Shown: piece by piece, positions 1 through 7,993 of the stretch
Numbering within the stretch: the first letter of the stretch is position 1
Layout of the letters: the number at the start of each line of letters is the position of its first letter
NCBI GenBank assembly: GCA_963930955.1
Contig: OZ006967.1
Coordinates: 682,001-746,000, forward strand
DNA: 64,000 nt
Origin: Scatomonas sp963930955
GTDB taxonomy: Bacteria > Bacillota > Clostridia > Lachnospirales > Lachnospiraceae
Direction: 5' to 3'
Made by a program: the position numbers and the translations under genes
Notes under the pieces: generated by a model
Database searches by the model: none
The model's input: only the letters and a program-made list of their open reading frames with translations
Told to the model about the DNA's origin: nothing

Positions 1-3000
1 TGGGCGCAGACTGCTCGGTCACCGCCAGCGGCAGCTATGTGGGCGTTTTCTGCGGCCTAAACAACGGGGGCACCCTCACCGGCTGCACCAACCGGGGTAC
101 AGCCCGCGGCAAATCCTGTACGGGCGGCCTCTGCGGTCGCAACGAAGGCACCATCGAAAACTGCAACAACAACGGTGCGATCAGCAGCGGCAGCTATGCA
201 GGCGGCGTCTGCGGCCGCAATGCAGGCGCCGGCATCGTCGACAACTGCAACAACTACGGTGCGGTCAGCGGCGACGCCGGGGAGGTATGGGCGGGCGGCA
301 TCTGCGGCACCAGCTCAGGCATCCTCCAAAACTCCACCAACTTCGGCGACATCGCGGGCAACTACGGAGTGGGCGGCGTCTGCGGCATGAACAACGCCGG
401 CACCCTCTCCGGCTGCGCCAACACCGGCAGTGTCACGGCCGGCAGCGAAGGGTATGCGGGCGGTGTCTGCGGCGTCAACAGCACCGAGGCCTTCCTCTCT
501 AACTGCTACAGCACCGGTACGGTCACCGGCGTAAGCCCTGTGGGCGGCCTCTGCGCCCAAAACCGCAGCACCCTCTCCAACTGCTACTGGCTGGACACCG
601 CCTGTGGCGAAGGCATCGCCGTGGAATACGGCACCAGCACCAAGGCGGAATCCAAAACCGCCGACGAGTTTGCCTCCGGCGAGGTGGCCTACCTGCTTAA
701 CGGTTCCACCAGCACGGGTACCCTGACCTGGTTCCAGAACCTGGACAACGGTCAGACGAAAGACAGCTTCCCCTTGCTGGACAGCAGCCACGGCACCGTC
801 TACCCCATAGGCGATCTGCATTGCGACGGCACCGCCAAGGGCGATATCGGGGGCTATTCCAACGACCCCAGCGCAACCGGCACGCGGGACGACCACGATT
901 TTAGCGACGACGGCTTCTGCGATTACTGCGGCCAGTACCAGCCCGCCGAACCGAACGAGAGCGGCGTCTATGAAATTTCCAACGCAGGCCAGCTCTTCTG
1001 GTTCGCGGCGCTGGTCAACGGGGACAGCTCCAAGGCCGAGTTCGATCAGCAGGATACCGCCGCCAAGGCGGTGCTGATGAACGACATCACCATCCCCGAG
1101 GGCCACAACTGGACCGCCATGGGCAATTACTACAGGCCATACACCGGCACCTTTGACGGCGCGGACCACACCATCGAGGGCCTCAAGCTCGAAAGCACAT
1201 TCAACTACCAGGGCCTTGTGGGCTGCCTGGACAAGGACGGCAAGATCCAGAACCTGACCATGGGCGCAAACTGCTCGGTCAGCGGCAGTTCCTATGTGGG
1301 CGTCCTCTGCGGCTACAACGCAGGCACCATCCAAAACTGCACCAACAACGGCGCGGCCACCGCCACAGCCACTTATTCGGGCGGCGTCTGCGGTGTAAAC
1401 TTCGGCGGCACCGTCAAGGGCTGCACCAATACCGGCAAGGTCAGCGGCAGAAACGATACGGGCGGCGTCTGCGGCAACAACTCCAGCACCGTCGAAAACT
1501 GCCATAACACCGGCGAGGTCACCGGCAGCGGTAACTGTGTGGGCGGCGTCTGCGGCTACAGCAACGGCACTGTCAAGGGCTGCACCAACAGCGGCGCGGT
1601 CACCGGCAGCGGTAACTATGTGGGCGGCCTCTGCGGCCACAACATCGGCGCCAACGCCACCCTCAGCGGCTGCACCAACAGCGGTGCGGTCACCGGCAGC
1701 AGTACCTATGTGGGCGGCCTCTGCGGCTGCAACGAAACCGGCTATCTCATCAACTGCTACACCACCGGCGCGGTCACCGGCGGCAGCGATGTGGGCGGCC
1801 TCTGCGGCCACAACAACATCGGCACCGTCGCCAACTGCTACACCACCGGCGAGGTCACCGGCGGCAGCAATGTGGGCGGCCTCTGCGGCGTCAACAATGG
1901 CACCCTCCGCAACTGCTACTGGCTGGACTCCGCTTACCAAGGCGACGGCATCGGCAGCGGCAGCGCGACCGATGTGGCAGCCAAATCCGCCGAGGCGTTC
2001 GCCTCCGGCGAGGTGGCCTACCTGCTCAACGATTCCACCAGAACGGGTACCCATACCTGGTTCCAGAACCTGGACAACGGCCAGACGAAAGACGGCTTAC
2101 CCTTGCTGGACAGCACCCACGGCACCGTCTACCCCATAGGCGATACCCTCTGTGACGGCACCTTCAAAGAAGGGAAAGATGCGGGTTATACCAACGACCC
2201 CGACAAAGCCGGCACGCAGGACGACCACACTTTTGACGGCAATGGCTTCTGCACGGCCTGCCACCGGTACCAGCCCGCCATTCTGAACGGCGGTGTGTAC
2301 GGAATCTCCAACGCCGGCCAGCTCTTCTGGTTCGCGGCGCTGGTCAACGGGGACACCTCCCAGGAGGGCATTACTGCCACCACCGCCACCGCCAGCGCGG
2401 TGCTGACCACCGGTATCACCATCCCCGCAGGCCACAACTGGACCTCCATCGGCAGTTACAGCATCCCGTACACCGGCACCTTTGACGGCGCGGGCTATAC
2501 CATCGAGGGGCTCAATCTCGACGGCCCTGATAAATACCAGGGCTTTGTGGGCCGCCTGGGCCAAGGCGGCAAGCTCCAAAACCTGACGCTAGGCGCAAGC
2601 TGCTTGCTCAGCGGCACCTTTGTGGGCGGCCTCTGCGGCTACAACGAGGGCACCATCACCGGCTGCATCAACAGGGCCACCGTCAACGCATACGGCAGCG
2701 AAGCGGGCGGCATCTGCTCCTTCAACAACGGCATCATCGAAAACTGCGCCAACACCGGCGGGGTGAGATCCTACTACGAAGGCTCGTTAACCTCCTACCT
2801 CGGCGTAGGCGGCATCTGCGGCTACAACTACAACCTCGGCATCATCCGCAACTGTTATAACACCGGCCTTAGCGCTGGCCAATACCATAGGGGCGGTATC
2901 TGCGGCTACAACCTCGGCACCATCCAGAACTGCTACTGGTCGATCGCCACTGGTTATGGCATTGGCTCCGGCAGCGGCGAAGCCACCCTCAAGTCCGACA

Positions 3001-3554
3001 AGGCGTTCGCCTCCGGCGAGGTGGCCTGGCTGCTCAACGGCTCCACCAGCACGGGCACCCTGGCCTGGTACCAGAACCTGGACAACGGCCAGACGCCTGA
3101 CACCTCCCCCGTGCTGGACAGCAGCCACGGCACCGTCTATGAGATCGATTCCAGCCTGAAACTCTACAGCAACGACCCCACCGCCGTTCCGCCTGTGACC
3201 GAGGTGACCATCACCTGGGGCGCCCTGAGCTACACCTACAGCGAAAGCACCTGGAACGCCGCAACCCACAGCTATGAGGGCGGCGGCTGGACGACAGATA
3301 CCGAAAACGGAAATACCGTGAAAGTCGAAAATACCGGCAACACGGCTGTCAGCGTTTCCTACGCCTATACCGCTGTGGAGTCCGGCATCACCGGTAGCTT
3401 CACCGACGGGGAGACCCCGGTTTCCGCCCCCGTGTCCCTGCCTGCAAATAACAGCAGCACCGTTTATCTGATTCTGGCCGGCAAACCGGAAAACGAACTG
3501 ATGGAAGCCATCATCGGCAGCGTGACCGTAACGATTGGAGGTGAGAGCGAATGA
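1..3554 (+). CDS. Giant GLUG-repeat secreted/surface protein (5' end outside window)
   Basis: The reading frame is open at the window edge (first full codon at position 3), so the N-terminus and any signal peptide are missing. The visible ~1180 residues form large tandem blocks (about 1-940, 960-2270 and 2280-3140 nt). Each block starts with a GVYxISNAGQLFWFAALVNG segment and a TFDGAxxTIEGL segment, then has 4-8 GLUG motifs of the form GG(L/V/I)CGxNxGTIxNC, and ends with a FASGEVAYLLNG segment plus an HxFxxxGFCxxC box. About 19 GLUG motifs are visible; most carry a Cys where many GLUG proteins have Val. The last ~115 residues (from about 3190) are a separate beta-type module shared with the three secreted proteins downstream. 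The stop overlaps the next start (ATGA), implying coupled translation. GLUG proteins are generally secreted or surface-exposed; an adhesin or substrate-binding role is inference. Confidence 0.85.
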   Translation, partial: GADCSVTASGSYVGVFCGLNNGGTLTGCTNRGTARGKSCTGGLCGRNEGTIENCNNNGAISSGSYAGGVCGRNAGAGIVDNCNNYGAVSGDAGEVWAGGICGTSSGILQNSTNFGDIAGNYGVGGVCGMNNAGTLSGCANTGSVTAGSEGYAGGVCGVNSTEAFLSNCYSTGTVTGVSPVGGLCAQNRSTLSNCYWLDTACGEGIAVEYGTSTKAESKTADEFASGEVAYLLNGSTSTGTLTWFQNLDNGQTKDSFPLLDSSHGTVYPIGDLHCDGTAKGDIGGYSNDPSATGTRDDHDFSDDGFCDYCGQYQPAEPNESGVYEISNAGQLFWFAALVNGDSSKAEFDQQDTAAKAVLMNDITIPEGHNWTAMGNYYRPYTGTFDGADHTIEGLKLESTFNYQGLVGCLDKDGKIQNLTMGANCSVSGSSYVGVLCGYNAGTIQNCTNNGAATATATYSGGVCGVNFGGTVKGCTNTGKVSGRNDTGGVCGNNSSTVENCHNTGEVTGSGNCVGGVCGYSNGTVKGCTNSGAVTGSGNYVGGLCGHNIGANATLSGCTNSGAVTGSSTYVGGLCGCNETGYLINCYTTGAVTGGSDVGGLCGHNNIGTVANCYTTGEVTGGSNVGGLCGVNNGTLRNCYWLDSAYQGDGIGSGSATDVAAKSAEAFASGEVAYLLNDSTRTGTHTWFQNLDNGQTKDGLPLLDSTHGTVYPIGDTLCDGTFKEGKDAGYTNDPDKAGTQDDHTFDGNGFCTACHRYQPAILNGGVYGISNAGQLFWFAALVNGDTSQEGITATTATASAVLTTGITIPAGHNWTSIGSYSIPYTGTFDGAGYTIEGLNLDGPDKYQGFVGRLGQGGKLQNLTLGASCLLSGTFVGGLCGYNEGTITGCINRATVNAYGSEAGGICSFNNGIIENCANTGGVRSYYEGSLTSYLGVGGICGYNYNLGIIRNCYNTGLSAGQYHRGGICGYNLGTIQNCYWSIATGYGIGSGSGEATLKSDKAFASGEVAWLLNGSTSTGTLAWYQNLDNGQTPDTSPVLDSSHGTVYEIDSSLKLYSNDPTAVPPVTEVTITWGALSYTYSESTWNAATHSYEGGGWTTDTENGNTVKVENTGNTAVSVSYAYTAVESGITGSFTDGETPVSAPVSLPANNSSTVYLILAGKPENELMEAIIGSVTVTIGGESE

Positions 3555-4066
3555 AGGGAAAGAAAATTTTGATTCCTGTGCTGCTTCTGATTACGTTGAT
3601 TGCCATCGGCGTGACCATCTGGGCCTTGTGCTTCCGGGACACGGCCCCGGTCCTGGCTCCGGATTACGCCCCGGTGGAGGAGGAATCCAATGCCCAGGCC
3701 ATTGAGGACGACAGCGGTGAAAAGCTGGAGGCTGAAGAAGGCGGCGGGGCGGTAAGCCTCACCTATTCCAATGAGGTCACCATCGACCTGTCCGATAAAG
3801 CGGCCAGCCTTGTGTTTGCCAATCCCGGCAAGTCGGTGCAGGATATGGTGGTGCAGATCGTCATCGACGATACGGTGATCGTCCAGTCCGGCACCTTAAA
3901 GCCGGGCAACCAGGTCACCACCCTGAACCTGCTGGACGGGGCGGAAAAACAGCTCCAACCCGGCGGGTATGACGGAAAGTTTGTCGTTTTCTACTATGAC
4001 CCCGACACCGGCGAAAAGGCCGTGGTCAACACCGAAATTCCCATCACCGTTACGGTGCAGGAATAA
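3551..4066 (+). CDS. Single-pass membrane protein with extracytoplasmic beta domain (paralog 1)
   Basis: This 171-aa protein starts with a short basic head (MKGKK) and one hydrophobic segment (residues ~6-28) without an obvious cleavage site, so it is probably a type II membrane anchor. An acidic linker (~30-60) leads to a C-terminal beta-rich domain containing FANPGK, SGTLKPGNQV and YDPDTGEKAVVNT. The same layout (NPxxN, TGxIxPGxxV, AYxPETxxxxGxxxLNT) recurs in the products at 5295 and 7480, so these are three paralogs. The ATG lies inside the stop of the GLUG gene. No named family is recognised. Its fixed place after a module-bearing gene suggests a membrane partner or assembly factor for the secreted module proteins; this is inference. 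Confidence 0.8.
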   Translation: MKGKKILIPVLLLITLIAIGVTIWALCFRDTAPVLAPDYAPVEEESNAQAIEDDSGEKLEAEEGGGAVSLTYSNEVTIDLSDKAASLVFANPGKSVQDMVVQIVIDDTVIVQSGTLKPGNQVTTLNLLDGAEKQLQPGGYDGKFVVFYYDPDTGEKAVVNTEIPITVTVQE

Positions 4067-4092
4067 ATGATTTTTACAAGGAGGAAAAACCA

Positions 4093-4620
4093 ATGAAAAA
4101 AATAATTGCAGCTGCGCTCGCTCTGACGATGACCCTGAGCCTGAGCACCACCGCTCTGGCCGCCGGCAATGTGGACGGCGCCGGCGTAGGTTCACAGGAT
4201 CCCATTGATGTCACCGCCAAATATAACGATGGCGTCACGGAGCCTGCCGTGTACAGCGTGGATCTCGCATGGGAGGACATGACCTTTACTTACAACGAAT
4301 CCGGCACCAGAACCTGGAATCCGGACACCCACACCTATACGGATACCACCTCTGCCGGTTGGGATAAGACCACTGCCACGATCCAGATGACGAACCACTC
4401 CAACGTGGCGGTAGATGTGGATCTGACCTATACCCCTGTGGAGGGCACTGGCATAACGGGAGCATTGAACGTGACGGAGTTCAGTTTCAAAGCCGGTCCG
4501 GAAGGTGATCCTGAAGGCGCCAGCACGAAGTTCGCCACGCTGACCATTTCCGGCACGCCCAACGACACCGTGACAGCAGAGGGCGTCACCGTGGGCACTA
4601 TCACCGTGACCATCAGTTAA
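4093..4620 (+). CDS. Small secreted module protein (copy A2)
   Basis: A clean Shine-Dalgarno (aaggagg, 9 nt before ATG) precedes a 175-aa product with a typical signal peptide (MKK, hydrophobic core, TTALAAG cleavage near residue 24-26). The mature part is one copy of the module found at the GLUG protein C-terminus: W-x-D-M-x-F-x-Y, then TW(N)PDTHTY, a central W, a TNHSNVAV segment and a C-terminal VGTITVTI strand. No cysteines, catalytic motifs or wall-anchoring signal were found in the mature chain. It is the most divergent of the three small or compact copies. A structural or subunit-like role on the cell surface is inferred from size, signal peptide and repetition, not from a known family. 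Confidence 0.8.
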   Translation: MKKIIAAALALTMTLSLSTTALAAGNVDGAGVGSQDPIDVTAKYNDGVTEPAVYSVDLAWEDMTFTYNESGTRTWNPDTHTYTDTTSAGWDKTTATIQMTNHSNVAVDVDLTYTPVEGTGITGALNVTEFSFKAGPEGDPEGASTKFATLTISGTPNDTVTAEGVTVGTITVTIS

Positions 4621-4653
4621 AAACATCAAATATAACATATAGGAGAATCAACT

Positions 4654-5184
4654 ATGAATATGAAAAAAATGATTTCCCTGCTGGCTGCCGCCGCTCTGGT
4701 CTGCACCATGAGTACCACTGCCTTTGCCGCAGATCAGGACGGCGTAAACACCGGCAGTTACTCCGCTGATGTCAAGGGTACCTATCAGGCCGGCAGTTCC
4801 GGCGCTGTATACAGCGTGGATATCGCCTGGACCGACATGAGCTTTATTTATACCGGCGCCGGTGAAGGTACCTGGGACCCGGAGACCCACCAGTATAGCG
4901 GAAGCTCTGAGGGGGCCTGGACTGCCAGCAATGACTCCATCACCGTGACCAACCACTCTAACGCCGCAGTCAAGGCCACTGCTTCCTATCAGGCCGAAAC
5001 CGGCTATGAGAGCACCACCATGACCTTCGGCAACAACGAGGCCACGGTAGCTACCGCCGTGGGTACAGAAGTTGCTTCGGCTCCCAGCGCCACCATCACC
5101 GTTACCCCCGGAGGAACCCTTGCCGAAAGCGCCGATGGCGGCAAGATCGGTACCATCACCGTAAGCATCGCTGCTGCGGAGTAA
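4654..5184 (+). CDS. Small secreted module protein (copy A3)
   Basis: This 176-aa product starts at an ATG 7 nt after aggag. Its signal peptide ends near TTAFAADQDG. The mature protein is a single module: SVDIAWTDMSF, TWDPETHQY, ITVTNHSNAAVKA and GKIGTITVSIAA. The DNA encoding its C-terminal half and the following spacer are almost identical to 7195-7470, showing recent duplication or gene conversion with the C-terminus of the 496-aa protein. A stem-loop begins 15 nt after its stop, and the membrane gene at 5295 follows. Function is unknown; a secreted subunit of the same surface system is the simplest reading. Confidence 0.8.
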   Translation: MNMKKMISLLAAAALVCTMSTTAFAADQDGVNTGSYSADVKGTYQAGSSGAVYSVDIAWTDMSFIYTGAGEGTWDPETHQYSGSSEGAWTASNDSITVTNHSNAAVKATASYQAETGYESTTMTFGNNEATVATAVGTEVASAPSATITVTPGGTLAESADGGKIGTITVSIAAAE

Positions 5185-5199
5185 TCAACAGCTTCAGTT

Positions 5200-5261
5200 G
5201 TCAAGGGGCAGGAAAAATCCGTCCCTTGACCTCTGATGTCCGGGCACTGGCTCAGCCAGTG
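5200..5261 (+). promoter_or_regulatory. Two consecutive RNA hairpins between module gene and membrane gene (copy 1)
   Basis: Hairpin 1 pairs 5200-5209 with 5221-5230 (gtcaaggggc / gtcccttgac, one G-U pair) around an 11-nt A-rich loop. Hairpin 2 pairs cactggc (5245-5251) with gccagtg (5255-5261) around a 3-nt loop. No T-run follows, so this is not a classical terminator. Both structures recur at 7381-7446 with pairing preserved despite base changes. They could set the transcript ratio between the secreted protein and the following membrane protein by processing, partial termination or stabilisation; that is inference. Confidence 0.55.
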
Positions 5262-5294
5262 TCCAGACATGAGAGAAAGGAGTGTGGTGTCGTT

Positions 5295-5801
5295 TTGGCG
5301 CAGCAAAAACATAGTAAAAATTGGGCTGTACCCGTTTTGGTGATAGTCTGCCTGCTGTGTCTGGCGATGATGGCCGCAGCTCTGGTATATACACAAAGCC
5401 CCGCACAGGGGGAATTTACCCCGCCGCCTTTTGAGGAATCGGCTGTGTCCGGTATCCCGGATGTGCCGGAAGAATTGGGCTGGCAGGAGCTGGACGCCCA
5501 GGCATTCCAGGTGGGGGTATGCGGGGCTGTCGTACTGGAAGGCAGCCAGGCCGACGTGTGGCTCACCAACCCGGAAGGCAACACCATCTGGCTCAAGCTG
5601 CGGATTCTGGATGAAGATGGGGAGATTCTGGGTGAGACCGGGCTGATCCGTCCCGGCGAATATGTGCAGTCCGTCACCTTTGACACGGTCCCGGCGCCCG
5701 GCACGGCGATTTCCATGAAGCTGATGGCCTATGAGCCGGAGACATACCACTCCGGCGGTGCTGTTACTCTGAATACGGTCGTGCAGGTGGAAGATGGATG
5801 A
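5295..5801 (+). CDS. Single-pass membrane protein with extracytoplasmic beta domain (paralog 2)
   Basis: The likely start is TTG at 5295, 12 nt after aaaggag (5276-5282). The same TTG and spacing occur in the paralog at 7480, while upstream in-frame codons lie inside the hairpin region. The product is ~168 aa: a short polar head, one membrane segment (VPVLVIVCLLCLAMMAAALV), a Pro-rich linker, then a beta domain with VWLTNPEGNTIWLKL, TGLIRPGEYVQSV and AYEPETYHSGGAVTLNT. It aligns along its length with the 7480 product, with nucleotide-identical stretches in the middle, and more distantly with the 3551 product. Function unknown; it is probably a membrane-bound partner of the secreted modules. 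Confidence 0.75.
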   Translation: MAQQKHSKNWAVPVLVIVCLLCLAMMAAALVYTQSPAQGEFTPPPFEESAVSGIPDVPEELGWQELDAQAFQVGVCGAVVLEGSQADVWLTNPEGNTIWLKLRILDEDGEILGETGLIRPGEYVQSVTFDTVPAPGTAISMKLMAYEPETYHSGGAVTLNTVVQVEDG

Positions 5802-5878
5802 AAAAACCATTTCCGGCGGCTCTGGCCCATCCCTGTCATGGGGAAGAACTGTTTTTGCTGAAAAAAAGGAGGAAACGT

Positions 5879-7369
5879 ATGAAAAGACGACTTTTGAGCA
5901 TTTTCTGTGCCCTGTGCCTGTGCCTGACGCTGCTGCCGACGGCGGCCCTGGCGGACGGCCTGGAGACGGGCACGCCCACACTGCTGAACGGGGAGGGCGA
6001 GACCGACTACGCCACCCCCAGCGAGGAGGACGGGTGGACGCAGCTAGGTAATGGCACCTGGTTTTTGGCGGCGAATAAAACCTATGATCAGCCGCTCCGT
6101 TCGGAGAACCCCATTCAGATCGACAGAAATGCAACTCTGACAGCGCCTTCCATCACCGTGGATGGAAAGGTGGATGTGTCCGGCAGCGCCTATTTGATCT
6201 GCTCCGGTGAACTGAGCGCAAAAGAGCTGAAACTTTCTTCGTCTGTGACCGTCGGGACCCTTTCCTGTTCGAAGGTTACTGTATTGGGCATCGCCAGACT
6301 TACCGTTACCACCAAGTGGAACTGCAGCGGCAAGGTCACCGTAGACGAAAACAGCACACTGAACCTGCCGGCGGGAACCGAGCCGGATTGGGGCAACTTC
6401 TCCGGCGCGGGAACGGTCGAGATCGGCGATATGGCCTACGATACAGCGGGAAACGAGCAGGGCACGGCAATGCTCATACTGACCTCCGGTGCTTCGGCGT
6501 CCGGCGAGGGATATACCTGGGATAGAGACACCTGCACGCTGACGCTGGACGGCTTTGCCCGGACGTATGACACGGAAGCGGAAGGCGGCATTGGAATCCA
6601 AGCCGAAGGCCGGGCCATTACGCTGGTGCTGAAGGGCGAAAACGTCATGAATGGCTTGAGCGTTGAAGAAGATGCAATGGGAATTTACTGTGTGGGAAGC
6701 AGCCTGACGCTGAAGGGCACCGGCTCCCTCGACTGCGAAGGTTCCGCAGGAGCGCTGTTGATCTACGGCGGCTCCCTCGCGCTTGCGGAGGGGTATTCGC
6801 TGAATGAAGAGGCGGATATTTTCAATGAGACTTCGGGAGCGGGCGGCATGGTCATCGAAGCCGGAACCGATGAAACCGGCCCCATCCCGGCGACCTCGTT
6901 TACCATTCAAAGCGAACAAAGCGGGGACGGCACGGGCAGCTATAGCGCTGAGGTCAAGGGCACCTATCAACCCGGCGGCTCCGGCGCTGTTGTATACAGC
7001 GTGGACATCGCCTGGACCGACATGAACTTTACTTATACCGGCGCCGGTGAAGGTACCTGGGACCCGGAGACCCACCAGTATAGCGGAAGCTCTGAGGGAG
7101 CCTGGACGGCCAGCGACGACTCCATCACCGTGACCAATCACTCCAATGCTGCGGTAAAGGCCACTGCCAAATTTGAGGCGGATTCCGGCTATGAGAGCAC
7201 CACCATGACCTTCGGCAACAACGAGGCCACGGTAGCTACCGCCGTGGGTACAGAAGTTGCTTCGGCTCCCAGCGCCACCATCACCGTTACCCCCGGCGGA
7301 ACCCTTGCCGAAAGCGCCAATGGCGGCAAGATTGGTACCATCACCGTAAGCATCGCTGCTGCGGAGTAA
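5879..7369 (+). CDS. Secreted beta-helix-like protein with C-terminal surface module (copy A4)
   Basis: The ATG at 5879 follows aaggagg (5866-5872) and begins a clear signal peptide (MKRRLLSIFCALCLCLTLLP..ALADG). An in-frame ATG at 5798 overlapping the previous stop lacks these features. The 496-aa product has an N-terminal region (~30-190) of short beta repeats resembling right-handed beta-helix proteins. A region around 215-330 (YTWDRDTCTLTLDGF, GIQAEGRAITLVLKG) resembles domains labelled carbohydrate-binding in gut Firmicutes surface proteins. The last ~125 residues are a module nearly identical to the whole mature 4654 protein. It looks like that protein with a large N-terminal domain added. 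Glycan binding is possible but unproven. Confidence 0.8.
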   Translation: MKRRLLSIFCALCLCLTLLPTAALADGLETGTPTLLNGEGETDYATPSEEDGWTQLGNGTWFLAANKTYDQPLRSENPIQIDRNATLTAPSITVDGKVDVSGSAYLICSGELSAKELKLSSSVTVGTLSCSKVTVLGIARLTVTTKWNCSGKVTVDENSTLNLPAGTEPDWGNFSGAGTVEIGDMAYDTAGNEQGTAMLILTSGASASGEGYTWDRDTCTLTLDGFARTYDTEAEGGIGIQAEGRAITLVLKGENVMNGLSVEEDAMGIYCVGSSLTLKGTGSLDCEGSAGALLIYGGSLALAEGYSLNEEADIFNETSGAGGMVIEAGTDETGPIPATSFTIQSEQSGDGTGSYSAEVKGTYQPGGSGAVVYSVDIAWTDMNFTYTGAGEGTWDPETHQYSGSSEGAWTASDDSITVTNHSNAAVKATAKFEADSGYESTTMTFGNNEATVATAVGTEVASAPSATITVTPGGTLAESANGGKIGTITVSIAAAE

Positions 7370-7380
7370 TCAACAGCTTC

Positions 7381-7446
7381 AGAGGTCAAGGGACAGGAAA
7401 AATCCGTCCCTTGACCTCTGATGTCCGGGCATTGGCTCGGCCAGTG
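7381..7446 (+). promoter_or_regulatory. Two consecutive RNA hairpins between module gene and membrane gene (copy 2)
   Basis: Hairpin 1 pairs 7381-7394 (agaggtcaagggac) with 7406-7419, a perfect 14-bp stem around an 11-nt loop. Hairpin 2 pairs cattggc (7430-7436) with gccagtg (7440-7446) around tcg, with one G-U pair. The arrangement and distances match 5200-5261. Pairing is kept where bases differ between the copies, which supports a functional RNA structure. Confidence 0.55.
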
Positions 7447-7479
7447 TCCAGACATGAGAGAAAGGAGCGTGATGCCGTT

Positions 7480-7992
7480 TTGACAGGAAAACAAAATGCT
7501 TCCAAGCAAAAACCGGTATTACCCATTCTGGCGGTATTGTGCTTTGTGTGCCTTGCGGGAATGTGTGCGGCCCTGTTTTATACCACCGCTCCTGCCGCCC
7601 AGTCGGAATTTGTCCCACCCTCCTTCGATGCGTCTGCTGTATCAGGGACGCCCGATGTGCAGGACGGGCTTGGATGGCAGGAACTGGACGCCCAGGCATT
7701 CCAGGTGGGGGTATGCGGGGCTGTCGTACTGGAAGGCAGCCAGGCCGACGTGTGGCTCACCAACCCGGAGAGCAACATCGTTTGGCTCAAGTTGCGGATA
7801 ATGGATGAAGATGGGGATGTTCTGGGTGAGACCGGACTGATCCGGCCCGGGGAATATGTGCAGTCCGTCATCTTTGACACGGTCCCGGCGCCCGGCACGG
7901 CGATTTCCATGAAGCTGATGGCCTATGAGCCGGAGACATACCATTCCGCCGGTGCTGTCACTCTGAATACCACGATACAATCAGGAGGTTGA
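7480..7992 (+). CDS. Single-pass membrane protein with extracytoplasmic beta domain (paralog 3)
   Basis: TTG start at 7480, 12 nt after aaaggag, exactly as in its paralog at 5295. The ~170-aa product has a polar head, one membrane segment (LPILAVLCFVCLAGMCAALF), a Pro/Ser linker, and the same beta domain (VWLTNPESNIVWLKL, TGLIRPGEYVQSV, AYEPETYHSAGAVTLNT). The N-terminal third differs strongly from the 5295 product. The stretch encoding WQELDAQAFQVGVCGAVVLE is identical at DNA level, giving a mosaic typical of gene conversion. The sortase-type gene starts 1 nt after its stop. Confidence 0.75.
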   Translation: MTGKQNASKQKPVLPILAVLCFVCLAGMCAALFYTTAPAAQSEFVPPSFDASAVSGTPDVQDGLGWQELDAQAFQVGVCGAVVLEGSQADVWLTNPESNIVWLKLRIMDEDGDVLGETGLIRPGEYVQSVIFDTVPAPGTAISMKLMAYEPETYHSAGAVTLNTTIQSGG

Positions 7993-7993
7993 G

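Noticed and set aside
315..2054. Long open frame on the minus strand (579 codons) opposite the GLUG gene
   Set aside because: It is Ala/Val/Gly-rich, mirrors the repeat DNA of the plus-strand gene, has no ribosome site and no recognisable domain.
5226..5294. Upstream extension of the membrane protein gene from the TTG at 5226
   Set aside because: The extra residues are encoded by the hairpin region, lack a Shine-Dalgarno and precede a better TTG start shared with the paralog.
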